From Anaerolineae bacterium (GTDB taxonomy: Bacteria; Chloroflexota; Anaerolineae; Aggregatilineales; Phototrophicaceae), in NCBI GenBank assembly GCA_016788625.1, contig JAEUQX010000260.1, forward strand, positions 1 to 38,802: 38,802 bases of DNA. Direction: 5' to 3'. The number at the start of each line of letters is the position of its first letter. Positions within the stretch are counted from its first letter, which is position 1. Positions 32,894 to 38,802 of the stretch are shown in pieces. Below the pieces are notes generated by a model that worked only from the letters and a program-made list of their open reading frames with translations, was not told where the DNA came from and made no database searches. The position numbers and the translations under genes were made by a program.

Positions 32894-32913
32894 GGCGCGA
32901 GATACCCCGCGCC
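32894..32913 (+). terminator. Candidate hairpin terminator after the GT39 operon
   Basis: GGCGCG (32894-32899) pairs with CGCGCC (32908-32913) over an 8-nt loop, 4 bp after the stop codon, between convergent genes. There is no clear U-tract (CAACTTTC follows), so it could be factor-dependent or inactive. Confidence 0.35.
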
Positions 32914-32942
32914 CAACTTTCAGTTCACGATTTAAGCAGCGA

Positions 32943-34025
32943 CTACATCTCGCTGAGGCGTTTCTGCCATTTTTCAACCAATCGGTTATAAACGGCTTCG
33001 GAAAGCTCGCCCTTCGCCAGCTTCATGTCGAGGTTGTCGAGCAGCGCCTGCACCTCTTCTTTCGTCTGCGGATTGTCCGAAACGGGCGCAGCGGCCTGTT
33101 CAGCGGGTCGATTGCCCTGCTGGTTCTGCATCATCTGCATCATCATCTGCTGCATCAGCATTTGCTGCTGTTGCAACTGCTGCTGCATAGCCGCCGCTTC
33201 CGGGTTCATGGTCGCGCCAAGCGCCTGCCCGACACCGAAGCCAACACCCGCGCCCGCCAGCGCGCCGCCAGCGCCAGGATTAGCCGCCGCCGTTTGGGCG
33301 ATGTTCAGCTTCTGGACGCGTTCCCAGATGTCCAGGCTGACGTAGTTACGCAGCTCATCCAGCGGCACATCCTTTGCGGTGAAGGGATTAGACTCAAAGG
33401 CCTTGATGCGAAGACCGAGCGCCTGGAACTTCTCATTGACCTTGACCAGCATCGCGCCTTCGATGTCGCTCAGGACATTGTTGGCGGCAGGAATGCTCTG
33501 CGCGCCAGATGCGGAGATCAAACCGGAGATTTCGCCGAGCAGCATAGCCTGAATGCGGTCACGGATGCTGTCCAGACGCAGCACAGACTTGCCGACGGCA
33601 TACTGCTTGACGAACAGCAGCGGATCATCCACACCAATGTCGATGACGCCGTGCGTGATCAGCAGGACGACACCAAGCCCCTTGCCGGGGGTTTCCATGA
33701 CGATAGGTGTGCTGGTGCCCCAGCGTACCTGCGGCATGTCTTTGAGGTTGACAAAGTAGAGATCCGCCGTGAAGGGGGTACGCCCGCTGGTCGCCAGCCC
33801 AATCAGGCCGGATAGAATAGGCAGGTTGGCCGTCGAGAGTGTGTGCCGACCGGTCTTGAGCACGTCCAACACCTGCCCGCCGCGCACGAATACCGCGACC
33901 TGGCTCTCTCCGACGATGACCTGCGATCCCATGCGGAAATCGCCGCTGCCCTCCTGTGGTTCGCGGTAAGCAAATTCATCGTCACCGACATTAGTATGAT
34001 CAACGACATCAATAATGCGAGGCAT
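32943..34025 (-). CDS. SPFH-domain protein, YdjI ('virion core protein') family
   Basis: 360 aa, no signal peptide or obvious membrane helix. Residues about 25-245 form the SPFH/band-7-like domain of the YdjI type: SQVIVGESQVAVFVRGGQVLDV (part), GRHTLSTANLPILSGL, WGTSTPIV and the SIRDRIQAML segment. A glycine-rich hinge and a Gln/Met-rich stretch (about 279-308, MMMQMM) follow. The end has a SHOCT-like helical hairpin (LAKGELSEAVYNRLVEKW). Strong AAGGAG ribosome site 7 nt before the ATG. Last gene in a four-gene operon. In Bacillus subtilis YdjI acts with PspA and the zinc-ribbon protein YdjG at membranes, so a membrane-stress role is inferred. Confidence 0.85.
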   Translation of the reverse strand: MPRIIDVVDHTNVGDDEFAYREPQEGSGDFRMGSQVIVGESQVAVFVRGGQVLDVLKTGRHTLSTANLPILSGLIGLATSGRTPFTADLYFVNLKDMPQVRWGTSTPIVMETPGKGLGVVLLITHGVIDIGVDDPLLFVKQYAVGKSVLRLDSIRDRIQAMLLGEISGLISASGAQSIPAANNVLSDIEGAMLVKVNEKFQALGLRIKAFESNPFTAKDVPLDELRNYVSLDIWERVQKLNIAQTAAANPGAGGALAGAGVGFGVGQALGATMNPEAAAMQQQLQQQQMLMQQMMMQMMQNQQGNRPAEQAAAPVSDNPQTKEEVQALLDNLDMKLAKGELSEAVYNRLVEKWQKRLSEM

Positions 34026-34068
34026 GTCTATCTCCTTGAAATGATCAACTCAACAAACTGGCGAGCAG

Positions 34069-34602
34069 CTACGACAGGCTCTTGTCGAGGCCGGTCAGCA
34101 CATCTTCGCGCAGGGAAAAGGCGTCATTCGCTTCGACAGTCACCTGATCAAGCGCGCTGATCGCCTCTGCAATCCCATCTTTAGCATTCACAGCGCTTTC
34201 CAAGCCTGTCAACGCGGTGTCGAACTGGTCGAGGTAACGCACCTGAGCTTCATCAAAGCTGTAAAGCTTCTCCATCTCCTCTGCACCGATCTTGATGGCG
34301 GCGAAGAAACCGGAATAGCCGGGCACGGCCGCGGCGACACGATCACGGTACAGTTGCAGCTTCGTCTTGGCACTTTGCGTCTTTGTCATGAAGGACAAAC
34401 CGCCGTTATCAAGCAGTACCTTCTCAATACGCACGAGACGCGCGACGCGCTGCGAGAGTTGATCAGCAATGTGGTCACGCAGCAGTCGGTCTGCTGAACG
34501 GCGCGCCTTATTGTCAACGTATCCCTTGAATCCTGGCAGCCTGGCGACCAACCGTTCAAAAGACCCTCGTTCGCTTACGATACGATCATACAATTCAGAC
34601 AC
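34069..34602 (-). CDS. Conserved-looking alpha-helical protein of unknown function
   Basis: 177 aa, almost entirely helical and charged, without membrane segments or signal peptide. Notable features: LYDRIVSERGSFERLVARLPG at the N-terminus (given in part), an Arg-rich helix KARRSADRLLRDHIADQL, and two later helical hairpins with GFFAAIKIGAEEMEKLY. Start is GTG at 34602 with AAGGA 7 nt upstream; the nearby ATG at 34607 is out of frame. It lies between the SPFH gene and the zinc-ribbon gene. In the Bacillus pspA-ydjGHI operon the coiled-coil protein PspA accompanies the other components, so a structural analogue is possible, but no PspA similarity is visible. Confidence 0.75.
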   Translation of the reverse strand: MSELYDRIVSERGSFERLVARLPGFKGYVDNKARRSADRLLRDHIADQLSQRVARLVRIEKVLLDNGGLSFMTKTQSAKTKLQLYRDRVAAAVPGYSGFFAAIKIGAEEMEKLYSFDEAQVRYLDQFDTALTGLESAVNAKDGIAEAISALDQVTVEANDAFSLREDVLTGLDKSLS

Positions 34603-34673
34603 ATCTCATCCTTTCCACTTGTAGACTGTGCGCGGACACAGCCTTGCCATGTCCCCACTTTTGATTTCAGAGA

Positions 34674-35186
34674 TCAGGATAGAAAGTACTCTGTCCCACA
34701 GAATTTGCAGGTGACTACTCCCTTGCCAACCAGTTGAATGTCACCGTTGCAGTTCTTGCACTGCTGCAAGCCGCGCAAACTGCCCGCATCCGATGAATAG
34801 ATGACACCCTTCTCCCAGTTTACGTAACCGCTGAAAACCTGCAACCCCACTAATTGGTGTATCAGCGAGCGAACTTTGTCCGCGCTGACCTTCATTTCGA
34901 GCGCCAGGTCGGAGACAGCCACTTCGCCATGACTCTTGACGATATCGAGCAGTTGACGCTGCTGCTGCATCTCGGACTCTTCCAGCGCCTCACGCCCACC
35001 GATGACGACCAGGTAAATGCCCGCGCCAACCAGGATAGCGACAGGGATAAAGGCGATACCCGCGCCAATCAGGATGCCCCCTGCGCCGACCTGCTGTGCC
35101 TGAACGGCCAGCCACAATCCGGCAATGATGGCGATGCCAAAACCGATGACAATCAGGATGATGCCGACCAAACGTCCCGTATTCAC
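34674..35186 (-). CDS. Two-span membrane protein with winged-helix domain and C-terminal zinc ribbon
   Basis: 170 aa. Two membrane helices (7-27 and 36-62) with a short glycine-rich loop, then a winged-helix-like segment at 77-130 (LLDIVKSHGEVAVSDLALEMKVS in part, KVRSLIHQLVGL), and a zinc ribbon with C143, C146, C160 and C163. Start is GTG at 35186 with GGGAGG 8 nt upstream. The winged helix and zinc ribbon suggest DNA, RNA or protein binding at the membrane. Cluster position resembles YdjG, the zinc-ribbon membrane protein of the Bacillus pspA operon, though the sequence is much shorter. Function not known. Confidence 0.78.
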   Translation of the reverse strand: MNTGRLVGIILIVIGFGIAIIAGLWLAVQAQQVGAGGILIGAGIAFIPVAILVGAGIYLVVIGGREALEESEMQQQRQLLDIVKSHGEVAVSDLALEMKVSADKVRSLIHQLVGLQVFSGYVNWEKGVIYSSDAGSLRGLQQCKNCNGDIQLVGKGVVTCKFCGTEYFLS

Positions 35187-35231
35187 TCCGGAAACCTCCC
35201 GTGTTTTGAGTGTGAGCTATGTCGAGATGGG

Positions 35232-37148
35232 TTAGCCAAAGCCGCGACTCCCGCCACCGCTGCCACCCCCGCGCGATGACCCACCGCCGCTCCAACTGCG
35301 TCCACCGCTGCTCCAACGCCCGCTGCTGCCGCTTGTTTGCTGCGGCTGGCTGGTCATGACCGACGAGGCGGAAGACAACAGGGTCGTCAGACTGTTGGAG
35401 ATATTGTTGAGACCAGCGGACATCTGCCCCGAAAGATCGCCGAGCGAGAAATCGGCGTCTGCGCGCGCCAGATCGCCGGGGAGACGCTGTGCCCCACCCC
35501 AACCCGGCAGCGGCGTGCCCGCGGTGTAACCGCCGCCCCAGCGTCCGCCCATGTAGGTTGGATAGTACCAGCGTGGAACTGGCACATTCGTTAGTTGGCT
35601 GAAACGCCGAATCCACGAACGCTCGATGCCAAAAGCAACGGCATATGGCAGATAGGCTGCGAACTGTGCGCCGGCTTCCTGTACGTCGGCGTACTTCTCC
35701 AGGTTGCGCAGATATTCGAGGAATGCACGCCACTTGGCGGCTTCTTCAGCGCCCTTGCGCGTCTTGGCGGGCATGGCTTGCCCAAAGGCGATACCCAGGA
35801 GGCCGACCACGCCGAGCGCGGCAGGGATACAAAACAGCGCGCCCGTGATGGCTGGGCTGAGTTCATACATGACAAACAGCCCGATGCCAGCAATGACCAA
35901 CAGCAGGATGCTCAGGCCAATCCACGTCCAGCGCGTAGTGTTGGGGTTACTCCTGAACAGCTCGTCCTTGACGACCTGCGCATACAGATCCTGTTGCAGA
36001 TAGGGGATGACCGCATAAAAGGAATTGCGAAGCGATTCGAGCGTGCGTTCCGGGCGGGTGGCGAAAAGCGAATTGAGCATTCGTTTCTCGAACAGCTTCA
36101 GATCATCAGCGACCTTATCGGTACGTTTGAAGGTGAACTCACTGGTTCGGCCAAAGCCCAAGATTCCTTCGCGCTGGTTCTCTTCCAGCACCAGATAACC
36201 GCGCTGCGCGAGGTCAATGAGGATGGAGATTACATCGCGCACATCAGCGATCTCGTCCAGCAGCGTACCGACTTCCGCCGGACGTAGATCACTGGGCGGC
36301 TCGGTCAGATACTGCGGAACGGGGCCAACGCGCGGATCGCGTCCGCGTGTGTACCACAGCGCGTACAGGCCAAAACTGCCGCCAAGCAGCAGCAGTATGG
36401 ACAGCGCTATCGCCCCCAACGTGAGCAGCGGACCAACTGTCTGCTGGCGATCAAAGGCGGCCTGCCATAAGGCAACGCGTGCGGAAGGGCTGTGCGGGTA
36501 CTGCACACGAATCTCGAAAGATTCGCTGCCCGTGATAGCCTGTTCAGCAACTGCTGTGATCGTCGTGCCGCTCACGGACACGCGGGCAGGCACGCCATAC
36601 GTTTCAACCGGATCAAGACCTTCGCGCGGGGCAAAACCGGGCGGCATCTGGACGGTGACGGTACTGTCGCCAACCGAGAAACCATAGCGATCAGATGGAA
36701 CTGCAATCCAGTAGAGCTGGTCGCCGCCTTCGTAAACGCGCAGCGCGCCGATGACCGTGTAGCGGATTTCGAACTGCTGCGCGGAGTCTCTGATTGGCTG
36801 GCTGAAATAATACGTGACCGAAAGCGCGTCCGCGCCGAGTTCCGCGCAGAATGTGCCGGGTGTACCAGAACAGCTTTCGCGCAGCGGCTGCCCGGCTTCC
36901 AGCACCTGCACGCGCCGGATGTCCTCGATATTATTCAGTGGAACGACCGCAGATCCAAAGGTAAACGTTCCGGAAAAATCGATCTCATATTGCTCGGAAA
37001 CATCAAAACGATTGTTGGCGGTATCGATGTTATCGATGTGCACGTTCCACTGCCGCCAGAACACCGAGCGCGATTGAGCAGTGACGGCACTTGCAAGGCC
37101 GAGCAGCACAGCAGTCAACGTCAGCAGCAATCCCAGACGAACGCGCAT
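35232..37148 (-). CDS. DUF2207-family membrane protein
   Basis: 638 aa. Signal peptide at 1-24 (MRVRLGLLLTLTAVLLGL, cleavage near TAQS). An extracellular beta-rich domain (about 25-225) follows, then a membrane helix (LGAIALSILLLLGGSFGLYAL), a cytoplasmic winged-helix-like region (VGTLLDEIADVRDVISILIDL in part), a pair of hydrophobic helices around ILLLVIAGIGLFVMY, and a Gly/Ser-rich tail (GGGSSRGGGSGGG) typical of DUF2207 proteins. The start at 37148 has GGAGG 5 nt upstream; the open frame extends to 37280, but that part is Cys-rich and lacks the signal peptide. First gene of the four-gene operon. Biochemical function unknown. Confidence 0.85.
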   Translation of the reverse strand: MRVRLGLLLTLTAVLLGLASAVTAQSRSVFWRQWNVHIDNIDTANNRFDVSEQYEIDFSGTFTFGSAVVPLNNIEDIRRVQVLEAGQPLRESCSGTPGTFCAELGADALSVTYYFSQPIRDSAQQFEIRYTVIGALRVYEGGDQLYWIAVPSDRYGFSVGDSTVTVQMPPGFAPREGLDPVETYGVPARVSVSGTTITAVAEQAITGSESFEIRVQYPHSPSARVALWQAAFDRQQTVGPLLTLGAIALSILLLLGGSFGLYALWYTRGRDPRVGPVPQYLTEPPSDLRPAEVGTLLDEIADVRDVISILIDLAQRGYLVLEENQREGILGFGRTSEFTFKRTDKVADDLKLFEKRMLNSLFATRPERTLESLRNSFYAVIPYLQQDLYAQVVKDELFRSNPNTTRWTWIGLSILLLVIAGIGLFVMYELSPAITGALFCIPAALGVVGLLGIAFGQAMPAKTRKGAEEAAKWRAFLEYLRNLEKYADVQEAGAQFAAYLPYAVAFGIERSWIRRFSQLTNVPVPRWYYPTYMGGRWGGGYTAGTPLPGWGGAQRLPGDLARADADFSLGDLSGQMSAGLNNISNSLTTLLSSASSVMTSQPQQTSGSSGRWSSGGRSWSGGGSSRGGGSGGGSRGFG

Positions 37149-37182
37149 CATTTCCTCCGGCACGATACAATAAACGGTGTGG

Positions 37183-37191
37183 ATTATAGCA
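37183..37191 (-). promoter_or_regulatory. Extended -10 promoter of the DUF2207/SPFH operon
   Basis: Minus-strand TGCTATAAT (37191-37183), 35 bp before the start codon. No -35 match at 16-18 bp. The identical nonamer precedes yajC at 26911. Confidence 0.6.
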
Positions 37192-37208
37192 CCCTTCCTG
37201 TGACATGA

Positions 37209-37236
37209 TTGGCAGGAAGCGCTTGAACAGTGTAAT
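37209..37236 (+). promoter_or_regulatory. Promoter of the LysM-glycoside hydrolase gene
   Basis: -35 TTGGCA (37209-37214), 16-bp spacer, -10 TGTAAT (37231-37236). It leads to an approximately 43-nt leader and is divergent from the DUF2207 operon promoter. Confidence 0.6.
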
Positions 37237-37284
37237 ATGCACACAGATGTCGTTTTTCTTTTGAGACTCAAGGAGAACATCCGA

Positions 37285-38802
37285 ATGCGCTTTCAACGAG
37301 TAGTGGCGACATGTTTGATTGGAGTCTGCCTGTTCGCGGGAGTAGTGGTCAGCGCTCAGGATGTTACGCCCGAAGTGACGGCTGAAGCCCCCGCAGAAGT
37401 AACGGCTGAAGCAACAGCCGAAACGACCAGCGAAGCGTTGACTTCTGCTCCGGCAGAGGTCGTCGCGCCCAGCCCTACCCCGGCAGGTGTGCAATATGTC
37501 GTTCGGTCGGGTGATACGCTGTTCCGCATCGCGGTGCGCTTTGGCACAACCGTGCGCGCGCTGGTCGAGGCAAACAATATCACCAATCCCTCACTGATCT
37601 ACGCTGGGCGAACACTGGTCATTCCGGGCGTCACGGCCACTCCGACGCCAACCGCAGCCCCGACACAGGCACCAACCAGCACGCCCGTGACCGAACCGAC
37701 AACCACCTACGTGGTGCGGCGCGGTGACACACTCTACCGCATCGCCATCAACAACCGCACGACGATCAGCAAGCTGGTGGCACTGAATAACCTGCGTAAT
37801 CCGAACATGATCTACGTCGGTCAGCGACTGCTCGTGCCCGTCGTAAGCGGCGGCAGCGCGGCGGCCCCAGCGATGACGCAGGCGCCAGCGGCAGCAATCA
37901 GCGGACAGGGTGGCGCAGCGGTTGGTTATGGCTTCGAGTATGGCATTGAAGCTTACGTGTTCGGGCAGGATATCAGCGCAATCACGTCTGATGTTCAGGC
38001 GCTGGGCACGAAGTGGGTGAAAGTAACAGTTAACTGGCGCGATTTCGAGCCGGAAAAAGGCGCGATTGAATTTGCATCGCTGGACGAAGTTGTCAGCAGT
38101 CTGAACGGCGCTGGACTGAACGTTCTTCTGACGATAACGACTTCCCCGGCCTGGGCGCGCAGCAACGTGGACGAGAGCGGCCCGCCGGACAACTTCTCTG
38201 ACTATGCCACATTCGTCGGTGCCGTGGCGGCGCGTTACACGGGGCAAGTACAGGCCTACCAGGTCTGGAATGAACCGAACCTGCGGCGCGAATGGAACAG
38301 CAGCGTTCATCAGATCAGCGGCGCAAGCTATGTACAGCTGCTCAATGCCGGCTACAGCGCGATCAAAAGCGCGGACGCCAACGCCGTCGTGATCAGCGCG
38401 GGTCTTTCGCCGACTGGTTTCAACGACGCCGTAAACGCCGTGAGTGATCGTCAGTTCTTACGCGATATGTACGCGAGCGGGTTGGCGAACGTCAGCGACG
38501 CGGTGGGCGCGCACCCGCTCGGTTGGGCGAATCCACCCGATGCGCAGTGCTGCGCGGCTCCGGTCGGCGTGGAGACGCACTACCAGGACACGAGTTTCTT
38601 CTTCCGCAATACCTTGCAGGATTATCGCCAGATCATGAGCGCAGCGGGCGACGGCAGCACGCCGATCTGGGTGACAAAGTTCGGTTGGGGCACGAGCGAG
38701 GACACTGCCGCGCCGCCGGAGTCGCTGGTCTATCTGACCTATACGACACTGGGCGAGCAGGCGATTTACGACCCGCGCGGCTTTGAACTGGGGGCAGAAC
38801 TG
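37285..38802 (+). CDS. Secreted LysM protein with GH39/GH5-like catalytic domain (3' end cut off)
   Basis: 506 codons are visible and the gene runs off the right edge. Signal peptide at 1-25 (cleavage near VVSAQD). A low-complexity Ala/Glu/Thr stretch is followed by LysM 1 (YVVRSGDTLFRIA to TLVIPG, about 71-115), a T/P linker and LysM 2 (YVVRRGDTLYRIA to RLLVPV, about 141-186). From about 215 a TIM-barrel glycoside-hydrolase domain begins (GTKWVKVTVNWRDFEP). The acid/base motif is VWNEPN with E330. The strand that normally carries the nucleophile glutamate (VTEFGW) reads VTKFGW, K465. AAGGAG lies 9 nt upstream of the ATG. Likely peptidoglycan- or polysaccharide-bound at the cell surface; activity is doubtful. 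Confidence 0.88.
   Translation, partial: MRFQRVVATCLIGVCLFAGVVVSAQDVTPEVTAEAPAEVTAEATAETTSEALTSAPAEVVAPSPTPAGVQYVVRSGDTLFRIAVRFGTTVRALVEANNITNPSLIYAGRTLVIPGVTATPTPTAAPTQAPTSTPVTEPTTTYVVRRGDTLYRIAINNRTTISKLVALNNLRNPNMIYVGQRLLVPVVSGGSAAAPAMTQAPAAAISGQGGAAVGYGFEYGIEAYVFGQDISAITSDVQALGTKWVKVTVNWRDFEPEKGAIEFASLDEVVSSLNGAGLNVLLTITTSPAWARSNVDESGPPDNFSDYATFVGAVAARYTGQVQAYQVWNEPNLRREWNSSVHQISGASYVQLLNAGYSAIKSADANAVVISAGLSPTGFNDAVNAVSDRQFLRDMYASGLANVSDAVGAHPLGWANPPDAQCCAAPVGVETHYQDTSFFFRNTLQDYRQIMSAAGDGSTPIWVTKFGWGTSEDTAAPPESLVYLTYTTLGEQAIYDPRGFELGAEL

Noticed and set aside
37152-37280. N-terminal extension of the DUF2207 protein
   Set aside because: Cys-rich and placed before a typical signal peptide; GGAGG positions the start at 37148, and the promoter lies within the extension.
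1-38802. CRISPR arrays, tRNA genes, insertion sequences or prophage genes
   Set aside because: No regularly spaced repeats, cloverleaf sequences with CCA-type ends, transposases or integrases were recognised.

Overview
The window is a gene-dense, GC-rich bacterial chromosome segment. It most resembles a member of the Chloroflexota (Anaerolineae-like). The reasons are the Thr/Pro-linked LysM plus glycoside-hydrolase secreted protein, large GT39-type membrane glycosyltransferases with a C-terminal beta-rich domain, a small HEAT-repeat protein, an SPFH/DUF2207 membrane cluster, short palindromic dispersed repeats, and a T-box leader in a non-Firmicute-looking context. This placement is inferred from gene content, not from a marker-gene tree. 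No rRNA, tRNA, CRISPR array, integrase or insertion sequence was seen. The only gene-free stretch above 300 bp (18200-18621) holds a valine T-box leader and two divergent promoters.

Left part, 1-15119, mostly minus strand. A polyamine/GABA-type uptake operon (binding protein, aldehyde dehydrogenase, ATPase, two permeases; the last gene runs off the left edge) has the gene content of E. coli ydcSTUV-patD. It is driven by a good promoter at 5510-5538. Upstream lie an NAD-dependent epimerase overlapping pyrF (orotidine-phosphate decarboxylase), then a plus-strand purB-like lyase whose 3' end overlaps, tail to tail, a CUT1-type sugar ABC transporter (two permeases and a binding protein, no ATPase). 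Behind that are a TatA/B-like protein, a zinc alcohol/polyol dehydrogenase, an iron alcohol dehydrogenase and a small ABM-domain protein, which may form one long transcription unit read from 15155-15183.

Middle part, 15200-24004. A HEAT-repeat gene has its own promoter and terminator. valS lies downstream of a T-box whose specifier loop reads GUC. A signalling operon follows on the plus strand: a receiver-ParA/CpaE fusion, a sirtuin and a GAF-histidine kinase. Next come a TetR regulator and a CYP51-like cytochrome P450 with a near-perfect inverted repeat at its promoter.

Right part, 24037-38802. yajC-secD-secF (minus) is followed by two GT39-type glycosyltransferase loci placed back to back. 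The plus-strand locus also encodes a secreted protein of unknown function and a NERD-like membrane protein whose usual catalytic residues are not evident. A four-gene minus-strand cluster (DUF2207 membrane protein, membrane zinc-ribbon/winged-helix protein, helical protein, SPFH protein) recalls the Bacillus ydjGHI membrane-stress genes. The window ends inside a LysM-glycoside hydrolase gene in which the expected second catalytic glutamate reads as lysine.

Best candidates for something undescribed: the receiver-ParA/sirtuin/kinase operon, the SPFH-DUF2207 cluster, and the palindromic repeat inserted in frame in a glycosyltransferase.
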